A stretch of DNA of 64,000 nucleotides. Source: an uncultured Roseicyclus sp. GTDB taxonomy: Bacteria > Pseudomonadota > Alphaproteobacteria > Rhodobacterales > Rhodobacteraceae. Location: NCBI GenBank assembly GCA_947494975.1, contig CANLXA010000005.1, forward strand, positions 1 through 64,000, given 5' to 3'. The notes beneath the pieces were generated by a model. It made no database searches, was not told where the DNA came from, and saw nothing but the letters and a program-made list of their open reading frames with translations. Numbering within the stretch: the stretch's first letter is position 1; the number at the start of each line of letters is the position of its first letter. The position numbers and the translations under genes were made by a program. Positions 7,785 to 16,405 of the stretch are shown here, one piece after another.

Positions 7785-8044
7785 CAGGCGAGAACCACGA
7801 TGCCGGTTGCGTCGGTGCCCGTCGCGAAGATGCGGACGACCCGGATGCCGAACGGGACGCCGGCGGCCACGAAGATCGTGCCCTCATCTCCGGCCGCCGT
7901 GCGCACCCGCACGTTTCCGCTGCCCGCGACATTCAACGCGCGCGACGTGACGGACAGGTCCGCGCCGTCATTGGGCGTCACCTCCAGAAGGCGGGTGGCG
8001 GGGCTTTCGAGACCGGAAGAATGGCTTGCAAATGCGTCGGCCAT
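7784..8044 (-). CDS. Spike base protein, RCAP_Rcc01079-like (86 aa)
   Basis: This small beta-rich protein has S-P-A-T-R near the N-terminus, then VTPNDGADL, and VVRIFATGTDATGIV near the C-terminus. That matches the family named after Rhodobacter capsulatus gene rcc01079, a spike-base protein of the gene transfer agent particle. In that family it connects tail tip or head spikes to fibres. Here it precedes the two fibre genes with an ATGA overlap, consistent with acting as their adaptor. The identification rests on remembered family features. Confidence 0.65.
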   Translation of the reverse strand: MADAFASHSSGLESPATRLLEVTPNDGADLSVTSRALNVAGSGNVRVRTAAGDEGTIFVAAGVPFGIRVVRIFATGTDATGIVVLA

Positions 8045-8084
8045 GGCCAGCGCTCCTTTTCGCTTGGGGTATGAGGGGGTGGGA

Positions 8085-8420
8085 TCAGAACGGCAGGTTG
8101 CCGTCCGGGCAGGTTTCCACCTCGCCCGCGATCAGGCGGCGGTGGCAGTTCTGGGTGCGGCGGGCCGCAAGAAACTGGTCGTTCGCCCGCGCGATGATGC
8201 CGCGAAGGTCGAGGATATAGGCCGCGGCATCGCCCAGATCCTCCACCGGGCGGGGGCTGTCGGATGGCACATCGGCCAGAAACTCGGCCGGCACTTCGAC
8301 AAGCACCAATTCCGGCGCAGGCGGCGCGCGATCGGGCGGCGGGTCATCACCGCAGCTCGATAACGCGGCGCAGCACGTCAGGCACAGGATCGCCCGCCCC
8401 GTCCGATTGTTCGATGTCAT
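8085..8420 (-). CDS. Outer-membrane lipoprotein, o-spanin (Rz1-like) candidate (111 aa)
   Basis: The N-terminus is basic, followed by a hydrophobic run ending in a lipobox (A-L-S-S-C, Cys about residue 23), and then a proline-rich stretch DPPPDRAPPAPE as in Rz1-type spanins. The start overlaps the end of the adjacent membrane-anchored coiled-coil gene by about 74 bp, the nested arrangement typical of spanin pairs. It would anchor in the outer membrane and help fuse inner and outer membranes in the last step of lysis. At 111 residues it is longer than lambda Rz1. Confidence 0.6.
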   Translation of the reverse strand: MTSNNRTGRAILCLTCCAALSSCGDDPPPDRAPPAPELVLVEVPAEFLADVPSDSPRPVEDLGDAAAYILDLRGIIARANDQFLAARRTQNCHRRLIAGEVETCPDGNLPF

Positions 8421-8691
8421 CGATCAGATCCTCCATGGCTTCCATCCGCGCCAGATCCCGTTCGTGGATCCGCGTGACCTGGCGAAACGCGAAATCCGCC
8501 ACCGTGGCCCGAGATTCTGCGATCTCCCGCGCTGCGTTCGCCGTGGCGACCTCGGCCAGAGCGGCATCCAGCGCCGCCTGCGCCTCCACCAGGTCGGTCT
8601 TGGCGACGTAAAGGTCGGACAGCACCCACCACGCCCCGCCCGCGCCCAGAACGGCGGAGAGAACGGCGGTGATGGCGAGGCTGCGGATCAT
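8347..8691 (-). CDS. Inner-membrane coiled-coil protein, i-spanin (Rz-like) candidate (114 aa)
   Basis: One N-terminal transmembrane segment (residues ~5-26, ending GGAWWVLSDLYV) is followed by an alpha-helical, Ala/Glu-rich coiled coil to about residue 95. This is the topology of Rz-type i-spanins. The gene sits directly after the endolysin with a 4-bp overlap, and its 3' end contains the start of the lipoprotein gene. The pair would span the periplasm during lysis. Confidence 0.6.
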   Translation of the reverse strand: MIRSLAITAVLSAVLGAGGAWWVLSDLYVAKTDLVEAQAALDAALAEVATANAAREIAESRATVADFAFRQVTRIHERDLARMEAMEDLIDDIEQSDGAGDPVPDVLRRVIELR

Positions 8692-9350
8692 GCCGCCAGC
8701 GCCTCGTTATGGTCCACAACGCGGCGATCGATCTGGAACGGCGTGTCGGGCTTGCCCTGCCACCATGCGAACCGTTCGGCCAGTTTTTCGTCATACCGGT
8801 TGCGGCGATATCCGGCACCGTTATAGCCCCGCGCAAAGCCCGCCCAATCGTGGCGCCGCAACTCATCATCCAGCCCCGCCGAAATGATGAACCGCACCAT
8901 CGCCGTCAGGTGGCGATCTTCGTCATCAAGGAAATCCGCCACCATCGCGGCGGCGCTGTCATATCCGGCCAGCGAGGCATTGAACCCCATGATCTGGCCA
9001 AGCCCCCAGGACGCCGAACGCAATGCGGCGTCCCGATCGATCTTCGTCGCCTCGATCAGGCGGGGATAACTGTCGCGCGGATACCGTTCGGCGCCCCACC
9101 GCTTGTAGGCCAGCCCCTGCCGCACCGCGTCGCGCAATTCCGGGCTGCCTTCCCCATACTTGGCGACCAGCTCGCGCCAGAAGATATGCGGCTCGAACAG
9201 CATCTTGGGCCGCCCGCGCCTGTCAAAGCCGCCGCCCCGCGTCTCTACATCCAGAACCGCATGGATTTCGTCCTCACCGACGCCAATCAGTGAACCGGCG
9301 CGCGGCAGATCGACGTCGTCTATGCGCTTGGCCCGTCCAACGAAATTCAT
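8688..9350 (-). CDS. Phage endolysin, N-acetylmuramidase (DUF3380-type), 220 aa
   Basis: The sequence fits the N-acetylmuramidase family: a probable catalytic Glu in A-V-L-D-V-E-T-R-G-G-G-F (E36), then K-M-L-F-E-P-H-I-F, a central SWGLGQIMG motif and a C-terminal FARGYNGAGY. It should cleave the glycan backbone of peptidoglycan. ATG 9350 is preferred because GGAGGA lies 6-10 bases upstream and the codon overlaps the previous stop. No signal peptide is seen, so release through the holin encoded upstream is expected. Neighbours (membrane protein, holin candidate, spanins) form a lysis cassette. Confidence 0.85.
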   Translation of the reverse strand: MNFVGRAKRIDDVDLPRAGSLIGVGEDEIHAVLDVETRGGGFDRRGRPKMLFEPHIFWRELVAKYGEGSPELRDAVRQGLAYKRWGAERYPRDSYPRLIEATKIDRDAALRSASWGLGQIMGFNASLAGYDSAAAMVADFLDDEDRHLTAMVRFIISAGLDDELRRHDWAGFARGYNGAGYRRNRYDEKLAERFAWWQGKPDTPFQIDRRVVDHNEALAA

Positions 9351-9835
9351 CAGGAATCCTCCCTGTAAAAGCCGGAGCAATAGGGCCCCAAATCGCGTTC
9401 AACATTGCTGGAGGTGGTCACGTGGTATCGCACGCAAACCCGGAACGGGATGTCCGGCACATCGGGCGCCAGCCTTTGGCCGCCATCGAAGAACGCACTC
9501 CACGTCCAGATCGCCTGGCCCGAATTGCGGGGAAGGTAGCGCCCCTGCCCGTAGCGGGTGGCAAGGCGGCGCCCCTCGCCGTCTTCGACGTAGGCCCGCC
9601 ATTCGCCCGATACCGGTCGGTCCACCTCCAGCCCGTACTGGATGCGGGGGATCGGCAGGCCCTCGTCCAGAACGGTGATCTCGGCCTGCACCCATGGTGT
9701 CTGCGACAGGCGATCCTGCCAGTAGGGCAGCGCGTTGCTCGCGATCATCATCAGGACCATGCCGACAATGATGTATCCAGAATTTTGCGACGTCCGCCCC
9801 ATAGCGCGGCGCGTGAGGTGAAAAGCGCGCATCAT
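9350..9835 (-). CDS. Membrane-anchored protein of the lysis region, function unknown (161 aa)
   Basis: A single hydrophobic segment lies near residues 20-36 (YIIVGMVLMMIASNAL). The rest is a soluble, probably periplasmic domain with Trp/Tyr-rich strands and a late Cys pair (V-C-V-R-Y, Y-C-S-G-F). No family was recognised. It lies between the holin candidate and the endolysin with short overlaps on both sides, so it may regulate or assist lysis. Confidence 0.55.
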   Translation of the reverse strand: MMRAFHLTRRAMGRTSQNSGYIIVGMVLMMIASNALPYWQDRLSQTPWVQAEITVLDEGLPIPRIQYGLEVDRPVSGEWRAYVEDGEGRRLATRYGQGRYLPRNSGQAIWTWSAFFDGGQRLAPDVPDIPFRVCVRYHVTTSSNVERDLGPYCSGFYREDS

Positions 9836-10200
9836 TCGCCCCTTCCAATAAATCTGGTCAGAAGTCGGTTCAGGATGTCGCCGGGGTTCATCACCCGGCG
9901 CGTCACATGCTCACCCGTCAGCACCAGAACCGCGGTCACCAGGTAGGTCTGTTCCTCATCGATCCAGTCAACCCAGTTGACGATCGGCTTCGCGGCGACA
10001 GCCGCCACCAACAGCCCCGCGACCACGCCAGACCACATGCGTTGCGCGCGCTTGCGACGGCCCTTTTCCGTCTCGTCTTCGGGCGGATCTTCGGAGATCG
10101 TCAGGATCACCTTCACCGCCGCCGCGGCCAAAGCGGTCATGATGAAATTCATCCGCTCGGCGAAGTAGGCAATGATCGCATTCCAGTCCATCACGGCCAC
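9832..10200 (-). CDS. Holin candidate (122 aa)
   Basis: Two or three hydrophobic segments are visible (about residues 17-33, 56-72 and 83-97), separated by a charged loop EDPPEDETEKGRRKRAQR. The C-terminal tail is basic. Size, topology and position two genes before the endolysin suit a holin that permeabilises the inner membrane to release the muramidase. No specific holin family was recognised. Confidence 0.5.
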   Translation of the reverse strand: MAVMDWNAIIAYFAERMNFIMTALAAAAVKVILTISEDPPEDETEKGRRKRAQRMWSGVVAGLLVAAVAAKPIVNWVDWIDEEQTYLVTAVLVLTGEHVTRRVMNPGDILNRLLTRFIGRGE

Positions 10201-10523
10201 CGCGGATCGGTCAGGTAGTCAACAGGCAGATCCACCTCGATCAGGTCTGAGGCAGCGCGGATGCCCTCCACCTGCGCCCAGATCGCCTCGCCGGCATTCC
10301 ACGCCGCCAGTTCCTCGGGCGTCCAATTCGCTTCACCCTTCTTGGCCAGGCGCACGGCTTGAGCGATCAGGTTCCGCTGCTTCCACTCCGGGATGATCGC
10401 CAATATCTTGCGCTCCGCCTCGGCCTTGATCATGTCGACGGTTGGGGCAATCTCATCGGGAATATCCTCTGGCAAAGCATCGCGAACGACCTTCTGGCCG
10501 CCATCCCAAATCAGAGCCTTCAT
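10191..10523 (-). CDS. Phage tail-region protein of unknown function (110 aa)
   Basis: A mostly helical soluble protein with a Trp-containing second half (KKGEANWTPEELAAWNAGEAIW). It overlaps the upstream tail gene by 4 bp and the holin candidate by 10 bp. It may be a fibre-assembly or chaperone-type protein given its place at the tail/lysis junction, but nothing specific is recognised. Confidence 0.55.
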   Translation of the reverse strand: MKALIWDGGQKVVRDALPEDIPDEIAPTVDMIKAEAERKILAIIPEWKQRNLIAQAVRLAKKGEANWTPEELAAWNAGEAIWAQVEGIRAASDLIEVDLPVDYLTDPRWP

Positions 10524-11140
10524 GACGGCACCCCCGATAGATACTCGCGCCGACGCAACAGGCGCAGGCGGCCCTCATTGAGGGTGCCCAGATTGGGTGA
10601 AATTCTCACACGAGATATCTTGCTCAAAGAGCCCAACGCGATTGGGGTCGAGACCCCACCCCTCGCGCCATTCTGATCTCGCATTGGAATGATTGTATTC
10701 AGGTCGAGACTAAACTTGGCAATCCGCGGAAGATCGAGCGCAAACAATCCACTGACCACATCAGGGAGCGTCAAACCGGCCGCAATATTGGATGGGCTGG
10801 TATACGTGCTGGAGGTCTCTTGAAAGAACTCGGCGCGAATTGAACTGCCATCTGACAACCCGACAGCGTCCAATTCTATTGCATATTCATAGCCGTCCTG
10901 AAAACTCGGCGTTTCCACCGAGACAACGGCACCATCAGTTGCCGCATCCCAATAGCTGCCGTCATTTCCGTCGCCGATCTCCTGGCTGTCAAACGGGTGC
11001 CATAGACCCTGCATGTAGGGCGCGCCAACGGCCCCCTCCGTTATGGCAATGGGGTTTTTCCACCAGGCTTTCCACAATTCGGATTTCGGGGGTGCACCGG
11101 GGTCCGTCTCGGCCTCGGTGATGTTGTACCAAGCTGTCAT
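10520..11140 (-). CDS. Minor tail protein of unknown function (206 aa)
   Basis: Beta-rich with many Ser/Thr/Gly and aromatic residues (GLWHPFDSQEIGDGNDGSYW). It follows the large tail-hub gene with no gap. Codon use is slightly more A+T-rich than its neighbours, which may indicate later acquisition. It could be a tail-tip or small receptor-binding subunit; the family is not recognised. Confidence 0.5.
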   Translation of the reverse strand: MTAWYNITEAETDPGAPPKSELWKAWWKNPIAITEGAVGAPYMQGLWHPFDSQEIGDGNDGSYWDAATDGAVVSVETPSFQDGYEYAIELDAVGLSDGSSIRAEFFQETSSTYTSPSNIAAGLTLPDVVSGLFALDLPRIAKFSLDLNTIIPMRDQNGARGGVSTPIALGSLSKISRVRISPNLGTLNEGRLRLLRRREYLSGVPS

Positions 11141-12892
11141 TTATACCGCCTTGAAAGACTTGCTGCCGTCCGGCAGTTTTCCGTTCGCATCGCTGCAGTA
11201 GATGTATTCGATGCGCTCATCGTCTGACGCTGCCGCGAAGTCCGGCGCATCGTTCGGGGCGCAATAACCGATCTCGACATCGAGATTGTAGGATTGCGCC
11301 GTCACCTCGAAATCGTGGCCCGCCGTTACATCGCGAATGGCCAGAACCTGCATGGGCTGCATGCGGGCCGCCCCCGTTTCGTCAACGAACACGCCGCTTC
11401 TCACCCTCAGAACATCGGTAGGGCCAATAGCAGAATCCTTCGCGTCCAGAACCATCCTGACCCGTTGCGGCGCATCCTTGAGCCGCTGCAGCAATCGGCG
11501 GGCTGCGATGCGAATTGTGGTGTCGTCACCGGTGTTCAGCCATCGACAAAAGACCTCGCGGGTCTTGCTGCCGTCATACTGCAAGTTACTCTCGCTGGCC
11601 GGGTCGATGAAAAGCCACTGTTGGCGGAAATTGTCGTCATCCGTGATCGATTTCGTTGGATCGATCTGGACAGAAAAAAAGGCAACACGCGTCAGGCGGT
11701 CCTCATCCAGATCATCAACAAATGCCGCCTTGATCGCGTTGTCATCGGTCACCGAATAAACCGCATCACCATCGGGCGGCCTGACCATCTTGAGGCGCAC
11801 CTCTTGGGCGACATCATCCCACCAGATGTTCACACCCAAGATCGCCAGTTCTCCAACCAGCTTTGCCACACCTTCGGGCTTTGGAATAAGGGTGGTCAAT
11901 TCAACAGACGTACCCCATCGGGTTACTTCTGATTGCCAGTTTGCAAAGGGAATGAAGCCCGCTGGAATACCGGCATAGTCCACCAGCAATTCGCGAACGA
12001 CATCATCGATCCGTTGGCGCTGGATTTCGTAGCAGACCTGAATTGCATCGCCCGCCGAATGCGTCGTGCCGCTGGTGTTGTTCTGCCCGCGCTCCACGTT
12101 CATGATATCGCCAGCCCGGGAAAACGACATGATCTCCGAACCGACCGCGACCTTGCCAGATGCCGGATATTCCACATCACCTATTCCCGCAGGCGTCAGG
12201 TCAAGCACGGTGGCCGTCTCCGTCACGTCCTTTTGCAAAACCCCCGTGGATTGCCGCGGACAGGTGGCTTTCTTGTTGTCGGCCAGGTCCAGAATATCTT
12301 TGCCGTTGATGGTGATGGACCCACCGCTATCGATCGACATGTCGGTCATCACGAAATGGCGGGTCTTCAGCGCTACGACTGAGCTGCCGTCTAGATAGGC
12401 ATCAATCACGCGCAGGGATCGACCAGCATAGTAGGGCCACCGGGTCTTGAGTTTACGAAAGAACGTGCTGCGCGCGGCTGGATCGTAGCCCCCCTCATCG
12501 GTTTGAGCGGTGCCATCCTTGCGGCCGGATTGATATTTATCCAACAGGCTGTCGTGATAGGGGAAATCGCGCAACCGAACCGTCACCGTCGCCCGCCGTC
12601 CCAGTGGATCGAACCTTTCATCCGCCCCACCGATATTGACCGTTGCAGACCGCGGCGATGCACTCTCAAGACACGGAAAATACACCTGATCCATTGGCAT
12701 GTTCGCCCGTGGCTGCGCAAAGCGAAGCGTTAGAACCTCTTGGCTGAAATTCTCCTGATCCTGGCAGTGCCGAAACATGTTGAAGCACTTGCGCTCGCCC
12801 GTAACCCCTAGCGCCGCGGTGCAAGCGCCTTCGCCATACGACAAGGCGCAGTAGTCAACATCGATTTCGACAATCTGGACGGGCTCACGCAT
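11141..12892 (-). CDS. Phage tail tip / baseplate hub-type protein (583 aa)
   Basis: The N-terminal ~40 residues hold a Cys-rich motif (VDYCALSYGEGACTA, then RKCFNMFRHC). Beta-rich domains follow, and a segment near residues 95-240 (DFPYHDSLLDKYQSGRKDG, YYAGRSLRVIDAYLDG, VMTDMSIDSGGSITINGKD) is of the kind found in tail-hub proteins of Rhodobacterales siphoviruses. It comes after the tape measure and one minor tail gene, the usual place of the distal tail/hub proteins. The exact counterpart (Dit or Tal) cannot be fixed without a structural search. Confidence 0.6.
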   Translation of the reverse strand: MREPVQIVEIDVDYCALSYGEGACTAALGVTGERKCFNMFRHCQDQENFSQEVLTLRFAQPRANMPMDQVYFPCLESASPRSATVNIGGADERFDPLGRRATVTVRLRDFPYHDSLLDKYQSGRKDGTAQTDEGGYDPAARSTFFRKLKTRWPYYAGRSLRVIDAYLDGSSVVALKTRHFVMTDMSIDSGGSITINGKDILDLADNKKATCPRQSTGVLQKDVTETATVLDLTPAGIGDVEYPASGKVAVGSEIMSFSRAGDIMNVERGQNNTSGTTHSAGDAIQVCYEIQRQRIDDVVRELLVDYAGIPAGFIPFANWQSEVTRWGTSVELTTLIPKPEGVAKLVGELAILGVNIWWDDVAQEVRLKMVRPPDGDAVYSVTDDNAIKAAFVDDLDEDRLTRVAFFSVQIDPTKSITDDDNFRQQWLFIDPASESNLQYDGSKTREVFCRWLNTGDDTTIRIAARRLLQRLKDAPQRVRMVLDAKDSAIGPTDVLRVRSGVFVDETGAARMQPMQVLAIRDVTAGHDFEVTAQSYNLDVEIGYCAPNDAPDFAAASDDERIEYIYCSDANGKLPDGSKSFKAV

Positions 12893-13649
12893 AGAAGCTC
12901 ACCGTCATGGCAACTGAAACGAACCCACCAAGCCGCATCTTTGGCCGAAGCTCTGCCGCGCCGGGGCCACGCCAGCAATAGGCTATATCCCCAGGAAACA
13001 GGCTCGGCCCGCCCGCATAGAAGAACGGCTGCCCCGCATTGAACCGGGCGCGCACGGCGTCACCATTCGCCCGCCACCACGCATCATCCAACACCGCAAG
13101 ATCGATGTCCGTTTCGCCGCTCGTCCGAATGATCCGCTGGGGCAAGAACTGGCCCGACAAGGTCAGACCGCCAAGGATCTCGCTCCGCTGAGCCCATTCG
13201 GTTGGCACGTATCCATCCAGCAAGCCGCGCTGGAATGAAATGGCCCGGCCAAGCATCAACACGCCGACACTGGACGCCGCCGCGCCGCCCGCAATCGCGA
13301 TCTCAACGGTCTGCTCCGTTACCTCAGGGAACAGCATCATCACCGCACTGTCATCTGGAGGGGCAAATGTGGCGACATCAGCTCCGCCTGCCCGCACCGT
13401 CACCGTCGCACCCTTCGATCCCAGATCATGTGCCGCAATGCACAGACAGTCGAACGGGAGCGCGCCCGAAAACGTGAATTCCGCGTCGGCATTGACGGCG
13501 GTGGGCGACCAGAAATCAAAGGTCGCCCCGTTTGTCGCAAGCGACGCATCGCCTCCGCCCGTCACAATAACCGTTGCTGTTTCCAACAGGTTCTCGACAA
13601 GAAACGTCGGTAGATTGGTGGCAGGATAACCGGCCTCGATATGGATCAT
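12885..13649 (-). CDS. Minor tail protein, distal-tail candidate (254 aa)
   Basis: Beta-rich protein directly following the tape measure (4-bp overlap) and overlapping the hub gene by 8 bp. Its place suggests a distal tail protein that terminates the tube. Visible phrases such as GRAISFQRGLLDGYVPTEWAQ and SFYA at the very end do not identify a family to me. Confidence 0.55.
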   Translation of the reverse strand: MIHIEAGYPATNLPTFLVENLLETATVIVTGGGDASLATNGATFDFWSPTAVNADAEFTFSGALPFDCLCIAAHDLGSKGATVTVRAGGADVATFAPPDDSAVMMLFPEVTEQTVEIAIAGGAAASSVGVLMLGRAISFQRGLLDGYVPTEWAQRSEILGGLTLSGQFLPQRIIRTSGETDIDLAVLDDAWWRANGDAVRARFNAGQPFFYAGGPSLFPGDIAYCWRGPGAAELRPKMRLGGFVSVAMTVSFYA

Positions 13650-16015
13650 GCCTGCACCACAGAAATGCGCGCACCGTTCTCGGTTTCCCTGTAGATTTGT
13701 TCCATCAGGTCACCCACCATCGATTTCACCCATTCCGGGCTATTGCCGAAATCAATCAAGACGCGCCGTTCGGACTCCTGAGCCTCGCGCAGGGGTGCCG
13801 CGCTCTGTCCTCCTTGCGACGGAGACGTGGAGACGCCCCCACCACCGACCTTTCCGCCCGCCGCCTTGATCGCCGCAACACCGCGCAAGCCCGTCGCAAG
13901 AACGCTGGCATACGCGGCGAAACGGCCGGCCAGGCTGATACCGGGCTGAGCCAGTGCCTGGGTTGCCGCCAGGTAGGAGTTGATGGTGGCCTGCACTGCA
14001 CCGAAGATTGCCGCTGAACGCGCCATGCCCTGCCCACCCGCGGCAGCGACTTCCTGCAGCGCCCCGAAAAAGGTGGCAGTATCCGACAGCGTCGATGATT
14101 GGCTGGTCGACCTGATCTCTGCCAGACGGCGTTGATATTCTTCCTCGATCCGCAACAACTGCGCTCGATGTTCTTCCTCACCCAGCAACTCGATGGCGCG
14201 TTGATCGCCCAGTATCTCCTGCTGCTCCTGATACCAGCGGTCCAGCGCCTCGCGCTCGGTTTCAAGGCTGCGCACCAGGCCCTGCAATCGCCCCGCAAAA
14301 CCATCGCCGCCGCCTCCACCGCCGCCGCCCGAGGCAGCGCCAGGGCCACCGGCCTCACCCTCCACCGGCGCGGACGTTTCACCACCGGCGGTGTCCACTG
14401 TCTGCTGGAGGGCTTCCCGAAGCGCCGCCAGGCTCTCCAGTGGCGCTGTCGCCGCCTCCGTTGCCGCCTGCCCCATACTGCCGAGAATATCAGAGGCATC
14501 CGCCGCGTTTGAGGCCACCTCCCGCAAACCTTCCGCGATCGACGAATTGCCCACATAGTCTTGCCCAAACGCATCGGAGAATGCCTCGGAGGCGGCCTGC
14601 GCCACACCAACCACATCCTCGCCGGTTTGGATGAACCCGCTCACGTCGAAATCGGCAATGTTGAAACCGGGGATCCGGTTGATGGCCGCAATGATGCCGT
14701 TAATCGCCGAACCCATGCGCTCGACAAGGGCGTTGGAGGCGCGCACGGCCAGCGCTTCCATGGCAGCAGGAAGCTGGTTCCAAGCCGCGATGATTGCCTC
14801 ATATGTGCCCACAAACGTGCCAATAACGCTGTTTGAAAAACCAGCCAGGCGATCAACGATGTTTGCAATAGTGGTCACGATCGCCGACCGGATCGACAGC
14901 CATTCGCTCTGCACCTTGAAGCGCAGCGCCACGACGCCGAGCCCAACCCTCGCCCACACTTCATTGCCTACAGCACCCAGAAGTTCGAGCGCCGCGCCCA
15001 CACTTCCGGTCGCTTCGACCAGCCGCGCGAATTCGGCAACAAGATAGCCCGCGCCAACGATCAACGCGCCGATCCCGGTGGTGATCAGCGCCGTGCGAAG
15101 AACCGCCAACGCGCCCGACAGGGTGAAGGTCGAAATCGTCGCAACCGCCAGGGCCCCCACATACCGAACTCCGAAAACGGTAACGGCAACCCCCATGCTG
15201 GCGACAATGACGTCCATGTTTTCCGCCAGCGCGTCGATGATTGTGCGAAAGGCGCCGCCCTCTTGCATCGCTTCGACGAACGCATCCGCCAACGCGGTCA
15301 AGGCAGGCGCCAGCGCCCCGGCAATCCGAAAGCCGACGCCGGCCACAGCATTGCCCGCCTCATCCAGTGATCTGCGAAGGGCGGTCATTGCCGCGACCGT
15401 TTCATCGGACATGACAGCGCCCAGGTCGGCGGCGTTTTGGCCAAGCCGGGCCATTTCCTCGCCATTGTTGCGAAGCAGCGGCAGCAACGCGGTCGCGTCC
15501 GAGGCCATGGCCTCCAGGTAGAAAGTCATCTCCTGTTGGCTCAGGCCCGCGGCCTCCAGCGATGAAACATATAGCTGCAGGGCATCGGGACCTGACAGAT
15601 CGCGGAACGCGTCTGCGGTAATACCAACACGCGGGGCGATGTTCTCGAAAAAATCGGCCATCGGCCCGCCGCCGGTGGATAGAAAATCTCCGACCCGATC
15701 ATTCACATCTTTCAGGACATCAGCCAGTTTCTCCTGTTCGATCCCCACGGTCTCGGCGGCCGCCGCCCACCGCTGAAACTGTTCAGGTGCCGCATTGGCG
15801 ACTTGCGAGAAGCGCGAGATTTCCGAAGCCGTCCGCGACACCGAAACCGTGAGCGCACTCAGGGCGGTCCCCAGGGCCGCTGCCACACCCGCGACGGCCA
15901 GGAACTGGCCCCGCATCCGGCGCAGGGTCGACGATGCGCCGCGGGCGCCCCGCGTGAATTGCGCGCTATCCAAGCCCAGGTTGACACGGAGCGCGCCGAT
16001 TACGCTGTTTGACAT
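13646..16015 (-). CDS. Tail tape measure protein (789 aa)
   Basis: The longest late gene, lying after the G/GT pair. The N-terminal phrase LGLDSAQFTRGARGASSTLRRMRGQF is typical of phage tape-measure N-termini. Long helical stretches, hydrophobic segments (about 250-300) and a coiled-coil C-terminal third with a poly-Gly linker follow. The protein sets tail length and leaves with the DNA at ejection. ATG 16015 is preferred over a start 30 bases upstream because GGGAG lies 8 bases before it. With 789 residues, a tail of moderate siphovirus length is expected. Confidence 0.85.
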   Translation of the reverse strand: MSNSVIGALRVNLGLDSAQFTRGARGASSTLRRMRGQFLAVAGVAAALGTALSALTVSVSRTASEISRFSQVANAAPEQFQRWAAAAETVGIEQEKLADVLKDVNDRVGDFLSTGGGPMADFFENIAPRVGITADAFRDLSGPDALQLYVSSLEAAGLSQQEMTFYLEAMASDATALLPLLRNNGEEMARLGQNAADLGAVMSDETVAAMTALRRSLDEAGNAVAGVGFRIAGALAPALTALADAFVEAMQEGGAFRTIIDALAENMDVIVASMGVAVTVFGVRYVGALAVATISTFTLSGALAVLRTALITTGIGALIVGAGYLVAEFARLVEATGSVGAALELLGAVGNEVWARVGLGVVALRFKVQSEWLSIRSAIVTTIANIVDRLAGFSNSVIGTFVGTYEAIIAAWNQLPAAMEALAVRASNALVERMGSAINGIIAAINRIPGFNIADFDVSGFIQTGEDVVGVAQAASEAFSDAFGQDYVGNSSIAEGLREVASNAADASDILGSMGQAATEAATAPLESLAALREALQQTVDTAGGETSAPVEGEAGGPGAASGGGGGGGGDGFAGRLQGLVRSLETEREALDRWYQEQQEILGDQRAIELLGEEEHRAQLLRIEEEYQRRLAEIRSTSQSSTLSDTATFFGALQEVAAAGGQGMARSAAIFGAVQATINSYLAATQALAQPGISLAGRFAAYASVLATGLRGVAAIKAAGGKVGGGGVSTSPSQGGQSAAPLREAQESERRVLIDFGNSPEWVKSMVGDLMEQIYRETENGARISVVQA

Positions 16016-16063
16016 ATGGGCACTCCCCTGTTGATCGGGCTGCAAACGGCCGCGTGGGTGGTT

Positions 16064-16405
16064 TCAGTTTGTCGGAGGAAGGCCTGATCCGGCGGCGGCC
16101 GAATTCCTCGCCAATGCGCGATCGACCTTGTCCCACGCATCGACCCACTCCGCGATCCGCTGCCCTTTCGGACGCGCGCCATCGCAGAACTCTTCGAGAC
16201 TTGGCACTGTCTTGAGATTGGGGAGCATCGCCGCAAACCATATGTCGGCCCTGCGGCTGCGGTAGCGCATCGCCGCCCCCTCCATTTCGAGAGCGTAAAG
16301 GCGCGGCGTGATCTCCCAGAACCGCGCCGGATCGAAACCCGCCGCGATATAGTTTTTCAGAAGGATTTCGAGATTTAGGCAGCCGCCTTCTTCGGCTTTC
16401 GACCC
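16064..16405 (-). CDS. Tail assembly chaperone, T extension made by -1 frameshift
   Basis: This frame has no ribosome site of its own and is open from inside the preceding G gene to its stop at 16064. After slippage at 16405-16411 translation continues through EILLKNYIAAGFDPARFWEI and then MRYRSRRADIWFAAML, giving a fusion of about 225 residues. In lambda the GT protein binds the tape measure through T and tail-tube subunits through G. An internal ATG at 16285 exists but is probably not used independently. Confidence 0.75.
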   Translation of the reverse strand, partial: GSKAEEGGCLNLEILLKNYIAAGFDPARFWEITPRLYALEMEGAAMRYRSRRADIWFAAMLPNLKTVPSLEEFCDGARPKGQRIAEWVDAWDKVDRALARNSAAAGSGLPPTN

